Position numbers and translations under genes: made by a program. The notes beneath the pieces were generated by a model. That model saw only the letters and a program-made list of their open reading frames with translations. It was not told the origin of the DNA and searched no databases. From Gammaproteobacteria bacterium (GTDB taxonomy: Bacteria; Pseudomonadota; Gammaproteobacteria; Pseudomonadales; UBA5518), in contig JADKDK010000005.1 of NCBI GenBank assembly GCA_016718385.1, positions 1 through 30,027 on the forward strand: a stretch of DNA of 30,027 bases. Reading direction: 5' to 3'. Of the stretch, positions 13,228-20,701 are shown in pieces; position 1 is the stretch's first letter; every line of letters begins with the position of its first letter.

Positions 13228-13527
13228 ATGAGCCTTCACATACTCTGCGCCTCGCCGTTCGCGGGCAGCTGTCTCGAGGAATGCGCCCGCGTGATCGCAG
13301 CCGACGATGCCCTGCTGCTGAGCGGCGACGGCGTCTATGCCGCGCTCGGTGAGGCCGCCGGCACGCTGCATGCGCTGCACGCGGCCGGTGTGACGATCTT
13401 CGCGCTCGCGGAGGACTGCACCGCGCGCGGCATCGATACGCGGCTACCCGGCTGCATCACCACGGTCGACTACGGCGGCTTCGTCGACCGCGCGGTCGCG
13501 CACCCGCGCACCGTGTCCTGGTTCTGA
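13228..13527 (+). CDS. tusB: TusB, DsrH-like subunit of TusBCD
   Basis: This 99-residue protein completes the TusBCD complex. It reads MSLHILCASPFAG, then DDALLLSGDGVYAAL, then a C-terminal TTVDYGGFVDRAVAHPRTVSWF, a layout typical of TusB/DsrH. It is intact. The start is ATG at 13228, 7 nt after tusC; an overlapping longer frame exists but lacks family features. tusE begins 1 nt after its stop, so all four tus genes form one tightly packed operon. Confidence 0.9.
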   Translation: MSLHILCASPFAGSCLEECARVIAADDALLLSGDGVYAALGEAAGTLHALHAAGVTIFALAEDCTARGIDTRLPGCITTVDYGGFVDRAVAHPRTVSWF

Positions 13528-13528
13528 G

Positions 13529-13857
13529 ATGACAGCTATCGCAGCGCTGCCGCCGCGCGATGCGGACGGTTTCCTGCTGGAGCAGGCCGACTGGAACGAG
13601 CAGGTGGCCGGCGAGCTCGCGCGCGAGGAAGGCCTGGTATTGACGCCCGCGCACCGCGCGGTCCTGCACATGCTGCAGGCGGCGTACTATCGCGAGCACG
13701 AGCACGCGCCTGCCATGCGCGCCCTGGTCAGCCTGACGCGACGCACGCTGGGTCCCGAGAAGGGCCGCAGCGTCTACCTGCTCGGACTGTTCCCCGGCAG
13801 CCCCGCGCGCGTAGCGGCGAAGATCGCGGGCCTGCCCGCCCCGAGCACTGCCTGTGA
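13529..13857 (+). CDS. tusE: TusE/DsrC-family sulfur carrier; frameshift near the 3' end
   Basis: TusE takes sulfur from TusD and delivers it to MnmA on the tRNA. About 110 residues. Visible are DADGFLLEQADWNEQVAGELA, LTPAHRAVLHMLQAAYY, and GPEKGRSVYLLGLFPGSPARV, all typical. The raw frame runs past the end into the next gene. Adding one C in the C-rich stretch near 13840 gives GLPRPEHCL and a stop at 13855-13857, restoring the family's essential penultimate cysteine. The gene directly follows tusB. DsrC paralogues that serve sulfite reductase carry a second conserved cysteine 10 residues earlier; here that position is in the GSPARVAAKIAG stretch without a cysteine, supporting a TusE role. 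Confidence 0.88.
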
Positions 13858-14889
13858 GCAAGCCCATGCACCTGTCCGCGCCATCGTCATCGTGCCCCGA
13901 GGAACATCCCTTCGCCCTTCGTGCGCACGCTCCGGGCGCGGACGCCGTGGCGCGCGCTCGCTCGAACGCGAGGAGGCACGCACGGCGCTCAGGATGATCC
14001 TCGACGGCGAGGCCGACCCGCTGCAGACCGGCGCCTTCCTGATGCTGCTGCGCGTGAAGGAGGAAACCGCCGAGGAGATCGCCGGTTTCGTGCAGGCCGC
14101 GCGCGAGCGCGCACAGCTGCCGGAGGCCCCGATAATCGTCGACCTGGACTGGCCGACCTACGCGGGCAAGCGCCAGCAGCCGCCGTGGTACCTGCTGTCG
14201 GCGCTGCTGCTGGCCACGCACGGGCACCGCGTGCTGATGCACGGCTGCGAGCCGCACGCGCGCAACCGCCTGTTCGCCGCCCAGGCGCTGCCGGCGCTCG
14301 GCATCGCCGCCGCGCGCGACTGGCAGGAGGTGCGCGAGGCGCTGGATACGCGCCGTTTCGCGTACGCGCCGCTCGCGCTGTTCAGCCCGGGCCTGCAGGC
14401 GCTGCTGAACCTGCGCCACCTGTTCGGCCTGCGCTCGCCGGTGAACACCTTCGTGCGTCACATGAACCCGCTGGCCGCGCCCGCTACGATGCAGAGCCTG
14501 CAGCACCCCGCCTATGCGGTGCTGCACGCGGGCGCGGCGCGACAGCTCGGCAGCCGCGCGCGCTGATCTTCCGTGGCGAGGGCGGCGAATGCGAATTGCG
14601 GCCCAATGCCGACAGCCGCTGCATCCTGCTCGAGGGCGACGCGCAACGCGAGACCGGTTTCACGCGCCAGCTGGGCGAACGCGGCGACGCCGCCATCGTG
14701 CCGGACGTGGCGCTGCTGCCCGCGCTGTGGAACGGCCGCACCGAGGACGCCTACGGGGAAGCCGCTGTGATCGGCACGGCAGCGGCCGCGCTGCTGGCGC
14801 TCGGTGGCGCCAACGACGCCGACGCCGCGCTGGCGCTCGCGCGCGATTACTGGCGCCGGCGCGGCCCATGGCCGGGAGACACCCCGTGA
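13854..14889 (+). CDS. ybiB: TrpD2/YbiB-like protein (anthranilate phosphoribosyltransferase fold); frameshifted
   Basis: This roughly 345-residue protein has the nucleoside phosphorylase/TrpD fold. The start is GTG at 13854 overlapping the tusE stop, or ATG at 13866 in the same frame. After small shifts between 13910 and 13945, the N-terminal helical domain reads LEREEARTALRMILDGEADP and QTGAFLMLLRVKEETAEEIA. The glycosyltransferase-type domain includes LATHGHRVLMHGCEP and a loop with LFGLRSPVNTFVRHMNP. A shift near 14550 leads to the C-terminal part (DVALLPALWNGRTEDAYGEA). It lacks the tryptophan-gene context. E. coli YbiB is a nucleic-acid-binding TrpD2 protein without phosphoribosyltransferase activity, and that is the most likely relative. 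It overlaps trmA by 4 nt. Confidence 0.75.
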
Positions 14890-15987
14890 GATACAGCGAA
14901 CAGGGCTATTGCGCGCAGGCGTGCGCCGCTGCTGGAGCAGAAGGTGCGCGTGGTGCGCGACGCCATGCATGAGCTCGGCGCGCCCGTGCCGCAGGTGTAC
15001 GCCTCGCCGCCGCGGCACTACCGCCAGCGCGCCGAGTTCCGGTTCTGGCACGAGGGCGACGACGCCTTCTACGCGATGTTCGATCCCGCGAATCCGCGCG
15101 AGCCGGTGCGCATCGACGAGTTCCCGCCCGCCTCGCAACGCATCAACGCGCTGATGCAGCGCCTGCGCGCGGCGGTGCTGCGCTCGCCGGCACTCAAGCG
15201 CAAGCTGTTCCAGGTCGAGTTCCTGAGCACACTCGCCAACGAGGCGCTGGTGGTGCTGGTCTACCACCGCCCGCTCGACGCCGCATGGGAAGACGCCGCC
15301 CGGGAATTGAGCCTCGTGCTGGATGCGCAGCTCATCGGCCGCTCGCGCGGGCAACGCATCGTGATCGGGGAATCGTTCGTGACGGAACGCCTGCAGGTCG
15401 ACGGGCGCGAACTGGTGCTGCGCCAGCCCGAGGGCTGCTTCACGCAGCCCAATGCCGAGGTGAACCGCGCGATGCTGTCCTGGGCGCGCGCGGGCTGTGG
15501 CGGCACGCGCGGCGGCTTGCTGGAGCTCTACTGCGGCATCGGCAACTTCACCGTCGCGCTCGCCGATCGCTTCGGCACGGTGCTGGCCACCGAGATCAAC
15601 AAGGCCGCGATCGCCGCCGCGCAGCACAACCTCGCGGCCAACGGCATCGACAACACCTTCATCGCGCGGCTCTCCAGCGCGGAGGCCTCGGCCGCACTGG
15701 CGCGCGAACGGCCCTTCCGCCGGCTGCGCGATTTCGACCTCGACCGTTTCGAAGCCGGCACCGTGCTGGTCGATCCGCCGCGCGCGGGGCTCGATCCGCG
15801 CACGCTGGCGCAGGTCGCGGGCTTCGGGCGCATCGTCTACATCTCGTGCAACCCGCAGACGCTGCGCGAGAACCTGGTGGCGCTCGCGGCCACGCACGAC
15901 ATCGAACGCTTCGCGCTGTTCGACCAGTTTCCCTATACCCATCACCTGGAATGCGGCGTGACCCTGCAGCGTCGCAATGCCACCTGA
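14886..15987 (+). CDS. trmA: TrmA, tRNA (uracil-5-)-methyltransferase; one frameshift
   Basis: TrmA methylates U54 in the T-loop of tRNAs using SAM. About 367 residues, matching E. coli TrmA. GTG at 14886 overlaps the previous stop; the first residues (RYSEQGYCAQ) are split from the rest by a frameshift near 14930. Landmarks are HYRQRAEFRFWHEGDDAFYAM, GCFTQPNAEVNRAML, the SAM-binding LLELYCGIGNFTVALADRF (about residue 213), LVDPPRAGLD (about 296), the catalytic nucleophile cysteine in YISCNPQTL (about 321) and the C-terminal FDQFPYTHHLECGVTLQR. It is grouped with the tus genes, so two separate tRNA-modification pathways share this block. Confidence 0.95.
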
Positions 15988-16008
15988 CACCGCCCGGGGA
16001 GTGAGCCC

Positions 16009-16317
16009 ATGCGAGCGCAAAAACTGGACGATGCCACGATCAGCGCGCGCCTCGCCGCGCTGCCCGGCTGGAGCCTGCGCGATGGCAAGCTGCGGTGCGT
16101 GTACCGCTTCGCAGACTTCAGCGCCGCCTTCGCGTTCATGACGCGCAGCGCGCTGCGCGCCGAGCAGCTGGATCATCACCCGGAATGGTTCAACGTCTAC
16201 AACCGCGTCGAGATCGCACTGATCACGCACGACGCGCACGGCATCACCGCGCTCGACTTCACGCTGGCGGAGGCGATGGACGGTTTCGCGCGGCCGCTGG
16301 GGAGCACGGCCGGCTGA
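16009..16317 (+). CDS. phhB: Pterin-4a-carbinolamine dehydratase
   Basis: This intact 102-residue protein recycles the pterin cofactor of phenylalanine hydroxylase by dehydrating 4a-hydroxytetrahydrobiopterin. The active-site signature DHHPEWFNVYNRVEIALITHD is clear, as is the family opening in which a helix precedes PGWSLRDGKLRCVYRFADF. GGGGAG lies about 8 nt before the ATG at 16009. No phenylalanine hydroxylase gene is in the window, so substrate pairing is not shown. It is convergent with the following minus-strand gene, with only 6 nt between their stops. Confidence 0.93.
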   Translation: MRAQKLDDATISARLAALPGWSLRDGKLRCVYRFADFSAAFAFMTRSALRAEQLDHHPEWFNVYNRVEIALITHDAHGITALDFTLAEAMDGFARPLGSTAG

Positions 16318-16323
16318 GCCGTC

Positions 16324-17252
16324 TCAATAGACCGCGAGGCCATGCTTGAGCAGCGCGCGCGGCAGGACCTCGTCGAGCCGGGCAAGGTCGTCGGGCCCGA
16401 TCTCCAGCAGCTTGAGGCCGTGGCGCTCGTAGACGGCCTTCTTGTCCAGCTTCGCCGTCAGTTGCCCCGGCGCCGCCTCGTCGCCCCAGTACTCGATGTA
16501 GAGCTGCAGTGACGGCAGGTAGAAATCGCAGCGGTAATCACCGTCCACCGGCAGGCGACGGTGATGGGCGTGCGCGATCTCCGACATGTACAGCCAGTGG
16601 CAGATCATCAGCTGCGCCTTGCTGTGCAGCACGTGCCCGTCGAGCGCGCGCAGCCCGTCCCCGCCGTCGACGCGGATCTCGCGCTCGGCATCACCAAAAA
16701 GGTCGCGCTCCGCGGCCTCCCCGATGTGCTCGTAGGCGTGGATCACCTGCAGGTTCTCGCTCAGCACGGGGTTGCCGGGCAGCGTGGCCGGCCAGCGCAC
16801 GTAGGGCACGCCCGTGTCCGGGTATTCCTCCTGCACCCCGCCGAGCGCCTTGCCGCGGGCGGTGAGCTCCCAGCCCTTCACGCCCTTGCGGATCCAGCCC
16901 AGTTCGAGCAGCAGCAGGTTGGTCTGGCGCGCCGACAGGCCCACCCGCAGGCCCAGCGCGGCCGCATTCAGCAGCGTCTGCTCGGGACTCACGCTGAACA
17001 GGCGGTGCTCCAGCACCTGCTCCGGCCAGCCGATATAGGTGCCGAAGCGTTCGCTGTTCAGGTACCTGCCGCCCCTCGAACTCGCCCCTTGCGCGTCAGG
17101 CGCCACTGTTCACCCTGGCGCACGATCCAGCCCTGCTCGGCGAGCAGCGTGAACAACTCGCGGCTGGGCATGTTGAGACGCCGCGCCAGCGCCGATCCCG
17201 ACAGGTATTGCTCAGTCCCCGGCACCGGTTTCAGGCTCCCAGTTGTCCACAA
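16324..17252 (-). CDS. Uncharacterised winged-helix plus endonuclease-fold-like protein; one frameshift
   Basis: I do not know a named function. The roughly 309-residue protein has a short N-terminal DNA-binding-like module (LSGSALARRLNMPSRELFTL, then EQGWIVRQGEQWRLTRKGR), a frameshift near 17090, a second helix-turn-helix-like module (SVSPEQTLLNAAALGLRVGL, then LELGWIRKGVKGWELTARGK) and a C-terminal domain. The latter reads YRCDFYLPSLQLYIEYWGDE, then LTAKLDKKAVYERHGLKLLEI. The order D, then E in a hydrophobic strand, then a K-rich helix, then a G-L-K-L-L-E-I strand, resembles Vsr/DUF559-type endonuclease folds, although the usual D-G after the E is Y-W-G here. The start (TTG at 17252) is uncertain. 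It is transcribed on its own, tail to tail with phhB. Confidence 0.65.
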
Positions 17253-17277
17253 TTTCTGTGGATAAGTTTGCGGATAA
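17243..17277. promoter_or_regulatory. DnaA-box-like cluster with inverted repeat
   Basis: TTGTCCACA (17243-17251) faces TGTGGATAA (17257-17265, a perfect match to the reverse of the DnaA box TTATCCACA), and TGCGGATAA follows at 17269-17277. The first two form an inverted repeat around TTTC... spacer bases and overlap the likely start of the endonuclease-like gene. DnaA binding is inferred. Confidence 0.45.
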
Positions 17278-17473
17278 GTTCTTAGTATGCGCCCCTAACC
17301 CGCATGACGGCTGAGGCACCCTCAGATTGGTCATTTTATGATCAAATAACATTTTTTACATATTTGCCAATAGGTTAAGAGATTTTCTTAATGTTGTTTT
17401 TTACCGAAATGACAAATTTGTTGCGCCCGATGTCACTTTCTGACAGCATTTGCGCAGTGTGCACAACAACAGC
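17278..17473. other. AT-rich intergenic segment
   Basis: About 195 bases between the endonuclease-like gene and the dUTPase stop are strikingly AT-rich for this genome, especially 17326-17420. A perfect small palindrome CTGAGG-CAC-CCTCAG sits at 17311-17325. I see no gene. The segment must contain the promoter of the leftward gene. Confidence 0.5.
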
Positions 17474-18103
17474 TCAGGCGTGCGCGGCCGCAACCTGCGC
17501 GTAGCGCGCCGCCGGGCGCCGTAGAGCTCGTCCGCGTAGCGGGGACTACGGCTGTCCAGTTGGCCCAGCAGCTCCGCCAGGTGCTCGTTGTCCTCGCGTC
17601 CCTGCCAGGTCTTGCGGTAGCTGCCGTCCTTGTAGCCGTGGTCCCTGGCGGAAGAATTCAGCACGTTCTTGCCCACGTAGGCGGTGAACAGCTCATCGGG
17701 AGTCATGCCGGCCGCCTGCAGCAGGGACCAGAATGGGCCGACCGCGAATCGCGCCCCACCAGTGCCCGGCCCGCCAAGGCCTCGACGGCCTCGCGCAATT
17801 CCATGGTCTGCGGCGGGGCGAGCCGCAACTCCTCGAGCATGCCGGCGGCGATCTGCGCCGGCGTGCTGGCGCCATCGAAGCGCATGCTCATGCCGAAGTG
17901 CCAGATATCGACGATCTCGAGCTCACGTGCCCCCAGGCCGGCTGCTGATGCTTCCACCACTTGTAGCCGTAGTGCTCGATCAGCTCCCCGCATTCGATCC
18001 ACAGCGCCCGGTACCAGGCGAATTGCTGGTTGATCCAGTCGGGATGGACCTTGCGGTTCATCCGGTCCTGCATTTCCAGCATGGTCGTCAGTTGCTGCAG
18101 CAT
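17474..18103 (-). CDS. Dimeric dUTPase (all-alpha NTP pyrophosphatase); frameshifted
   Basis: This is an all-alpha dUTP diphosphatase of about 209 residues, removing dUTP and supplying dUMP; it is not the trimeric Dut type. The start ATG at 18103 opens MLQQLTTMLEMQDRMN. Metal-binding motifs are visible: ECGELIEHYGYKWWK (E-x-x-E type, around residue 40) and, after a frameshift near 17935, LEIVDIWHFGMSM (E-x-x-D type). A shift near 17710 leads to YVGKNVLNSSARDHGYKDGSY and WQGREDNEHLAELL, and another near 17515 restores a plausible end YAQVAAAHA with stop at 17474. It is transcribed divergently from the SOS-controlled imuA. Confidence 0.88.
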
Positions 18104-18437
18104 CGGCGGTGATCCCTCTATCTGTCTGGAATCGGGGAAGACGAAAGCGCGGCCATGCTAGCACAGCACAGCCGGAACACCGGAAATGCTGTGGATAAAA
18201 CCGGGGATAAAAGAGCGCAGCTGCACGTATCGCTCACAAGCATCTGCCTCCACATCTGTATTCAACTTCAAATACATAACGCACTACATTGTTTTTGAAA
18301 GCTAAAAAGTTATTTCTCGAATTCTGTGCACATGTCGTGGTACGCGTTCCGCAATGCGGCACCGCACTGCAAATGTGCATAACGCGCCGAAAGCGGAGCA
18401 GCCGTTGTTTACAACAGCCGACGGAATCACCAGAATA
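18104..18437. other. Divergent intergenic region between dUTPase and imuA
   Basis: About 330 bases without a gene. A second perfect DnaA-box-like TGTGGATAA occurs at 18190-18198, with GGGGATAA just after it. The right half (18240-18340) is AT-rich. A leftward open frame covers much of it, but that frame only reads the reverse of imuA and intergenic DNA and shows no family features. Confidence 0.5.
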
Positions 18438-18453
18438 CTGTATATTTGAACAG
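18438..18453 (+). promoter_or_regulatory. LexA (SOS) box of imuA
   Basis: CTGTATATTTGAACAG is a CTG-N10-CAG site with an AT-rich centre, the gammaproteobacterial LexA consensus. It ends 8 nt before the imuA start codon, and its TATATT can serve as the -10 element, so LexA would block the promoter directly. Confidence 0.88.
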
Positions 18454-18461
18454 TCATTGGC

Positions 18462-19253
18462 ATGAACCGCTTGCTGCAAACACTGCTCGCCCGCCCTGAT
18501 GTCTGGCAGGCTTCCAGCCCCGCACGGCAACCGCGACCGGGGACGCCCTGCCCAGCGGACATGCCGCCCTCGACCGGGTCCTGCACCGTGGCGGCTGGCC
18601 GCGCGGCACTGACCGAGGTGCTCAGCGGCAACTGCGGCATCGGCGGATGCAGTTGCTGGCGCCGGCATTGGCACATTGCAGCCGAGGCTCGCGCCGGCTG
18701 TTCTTCGTCTGCCCACCCTATCTGCCTTATGCGCCCGCCCTGCTGGCACAGGACGTGGCGCTGGAACGGCTGCTGGTCGTGCGGGCGGAGCGGGACGTCG
18801 ACACCCTGTGGTGCACGGAACAGATCCTGCGTTCCGGTGCCGCGGCCTGCCTGCTGGCCTGGCTGCCCGAATCGCGCCTCGGCGATTACCGCGCCCTGCG
18901 CCGCCTGCAGCTCGCCGCGCAGGGCAGCGCCAGCTCCGGCATTCCTGTTCCGCCCGCCACAGGCGGCGCACAGCCTCGCCCGCCGCGTTGCGGATCGTGC
19001 TGCGGGGTACGCGGGAGCACCTCGCGCTCGAGATCCTCAAGCAGCGCGGCGGCCGGGCGGGCCAGCAGCTCACGCTCGCCCGCCAACGCCCCTGCTGCAG
19101 CCGCGCATCGACCCCGCCCTGCTGCCCGTTGTGGGTCCGGATTTATCCGGACAGATGCATTGTCCGGATAAATCCGGACCTACGGCCGAACGAATGCCAT
19201 GTCCGGCTGAAGCCGGACCCACGGTCTCGCGCGCCAGCGCGGCGTTGCACTGA
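18462..19253 (+). CDS. imuA: ImuA, RecA-like SOS mutagenesis accessory protein; frameshifted
   Basis: ImuA works with ImuB and DnaE2 in damage-induced mutagenesis. The start is ATG at 18462, just below the LexA box, with no clear ribosome site. Conserved pieces occur on successive frames: LLQTLLARPDVWQAS, LTEVLSGNCGIGEMQLLAPALAH (joined across a shift near 18650), RLFFVCPPYLPYAPALLAQ, DVDTLWCTEQILRSGAAAC, and SPAALRIVLRGTREHLALEI with ILKQRGGRAGQ. The frame then reads through three REP-like palindromes to a stop at 19251-19253, which gives an odd repetitive tail; the native end is probably near RIDPALLPVV (about 19130). At least three frameshifts (near 18580, 18650 and 18935) are needed. Confidence 0.85.
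   Translation: MNRLLQTLLARPDVWQASSPARQPRPGTPCPADMPPSTGSCTVAAGRAALTEVLSGNCGIGGCSCWRRHWHIAAEARAGCSSSAHPICLMRPPCWHRTWRWNGCWSCGRSGTSTPCGARNRSCVPVPRPACWPGCPNRASAITAPCAACSSPRRAAPAPAFLFRPPQAAHSLARRVADRAAGYAGAPRARDPQAARRPGGPAAHARPPTPLLQPRIDPALLPVVGPDLSGQMHCPDKSGPTAERMPCPAEAGPTVSRASAALH
19131..19226. repeat. Cluster of three REP-like palindromes at the imuA 3' end
   Basis: Three copies of a palindrome: TCCGGATTTATCCGGA (centre 19143), TCCGGATAAATCCGGA (centre 19170) and TCCGGCTGAAGCCGGA (centre 19209), each flanked by GTGGG, CCTACG or CCCACGG on the open side. Alternating orientation of the flanks is typical of REP/BIME elements, which lie between genes, stabilise transcripts and are mobilised by RAYT transposases. 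Confidence 0.8.
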
Positions 19254-19265
19254 GCCCGTGTCGCC

Positions 19266-20538
19266 ATGCTCTGGCTCTGCCTGCGCTTCCCGCTGCTGCC
19301 GCTGGAGGTCTTCACCCGCGCCGGCATGCACGCGCAACGCCCCGTCATCGTCACCGAAAAGCACCGCGTGCTGTGCCACGACGCGCTCGCCGGCGAACAT
19401 GGCGTGAGCCCCGGCATCTCGGCCAGCACCGCGCAGGCCCTGTGCCCCGGGCTGCTGACGCTCGAACGGCGCGAACGCGAGGCCGCCGACGCTGCTCCGG
19501 GCTGGCCGACTGGGGCTACGTTTCACGTCGCTGCTGGCGCTGGAGCCACCCGACGGCCTGCTGCTGAAGTGAGCGGCAGCCTGCGTCTCTTCGGTGGCCT
19601 CGGAGCGCCTGCTGCGGCAGGTGGAAGACGAACTGGCCGAGCGCGGCCACGCACACTCGACGGCCTGGCGCCGACGCCGGCGGGCGCCGCCCTGCTGGCC
19701 CGCGCCCATCCCTGCACCCCTGCGGACATCCCGCCGTGGTGCACGGATGGCGATCTCGCCGCGTTCCGCGCCGGCCTCGGCGAGCTGCCGCTGGACCTGC
19801 TCGAGGTGCCGGACAGGCAGCGCCTGCGCATGCAGCGGATGGGCTTCTCCCGTATCGGCGCCCTGCTCGCGCTGCCGCGCGCCGCGCTCGGCAAGCGTTT
19901 CGGCCACGAATTCCTCGATCGCCTGCAGCGCCTGTTCCCGGCACAGCGCCTGCTGCGCGAGCTGGGGCAGTTCCTCGACCGCCGCCAGTGCTTCTGCCAG
20001 CGCCTCGACTGGCGCCTGCGCGACATCAGCGGCCGCACGCTCGCGCTCGGCCTGCCCTGTTCGCTCGCGCACAACAGCCACACGCGGCCCTGATCGGCCT
20101 CACGCGGCTGAAGTTCGAGTCCCTGCGGCTGGCCGAGCCGGCGGAATCGCTGGCGCTCGTGTGCCGCGACTTCCGCGCCGGTGCACCAGCAGAGCGCCGC
20201 GCTGTTCCCCGACGCCGACGAGGACGCGAGCAGGCCGGCCGCCTGCTGCTCGACCGCCTCGCGATACGCCCGGGGAAGGCTGCGTTCATGGCATCGGCAC
20301 CGCCGACGCCCACCTGCCGGAACACGCCGGCGCAGCACGCAGGGGCCGAAAGCGCCGCCAGCGGGGCCACGGCAATCCCGGCGCAGCGCCCGTCCTGGCT
20401 GTTGCCCGAGCCGCTGCCGCTGGCGCGAGACGCAAACGCGACTACTTCATCGCGCGACACGAGCAGAACGGCACCCTGTGCTGGGTGTTCCGCGATCACC
20501 ACAGCCGGCGCTGGTTCCTGCACGGGCTGTTCGGCTGA
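19266..20538 (+). CDS. imuB: ImuB, Y-family polymerase-like protein; frameshifted, C-terminal segment missing
   Basis: ImuB is a catalytically inactive Y-family polymerase relative that recruits DnaE2 through the sliding clamp. The start is ATG at 19266: MLWLCLRFPLLPLEVFTRAG, then VIVTEKHRVLCHDALAGEHG and GVSPGISASTAQALCPGLL. After shifts near 19490 and 19560 come LEVSGSLRLFGGLERLLRQV, then LLEVPDRQRLRMQRMGFSRI and FLDRRQCFCQRLDWRLRDIS. The end RDYFIARHEQNGTLCWVFRD and RRWFLHGLFG is the family C-terminus. The junction PLPLAR to KRDYF near 20430 lacks about 35-40 residues that normally include the GWWDG motif, so a local deletion or assembly collapse exists there. dnaE2 does not follow. Confidence 0.87.
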
Positions 20539-20568
20539 ACCCGGCTGGCGTGGCGCAATGCGCCGCCC

Positions 20569-20652
20569 GTAGACCCGGATTCAGCCGGACATTGCTACCC
20601 GTAGGTTCGCATTCATGCGGACAGTTGTCCGGCTGAAGCCGGACCCACGGTC
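20569..20652. repeat. Second REP-like cluster downstream of imuB
   Basis: Three palindromes of the same family: CCGGATTCAGCCGG (20575-20588), a variant built on CGCATTCATGCG (20608-20619), and TCCGGCTGAAGCCGGA (20629-20644) followed by CCCACGGTCGGACGG, the same flank as the third copy of the first cluster. They lie between convergent genes and could act as a two-way terminator. Confidence 0.78.
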
Positions 20653-20701
20653 GGACGGTTTGTTGCGCGACAGCGCACCACGCATCGGGCTGCGTGGCCT
20701 C

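Noticed and set aside
12452..13857. Dissimilatory sulfur oxidation (dsrEFH-dsrC) reading of the tus genes
   Set aside because: No dsrAB or other dissimilatory genes, TusE lacks the second DsrC cysteine, and the genes sit with yccA and trmA, fitting tRNA thiolation.
14512..16239. 575-codon open frame on the minus strand
   Set aside because: It lies exactly antisense to the ybiB-like gene, trmA and phhB, whose motifs are unmistakable; its sequence is the arginine- and alanine-rich text typical of a GC-rich reverse frame.
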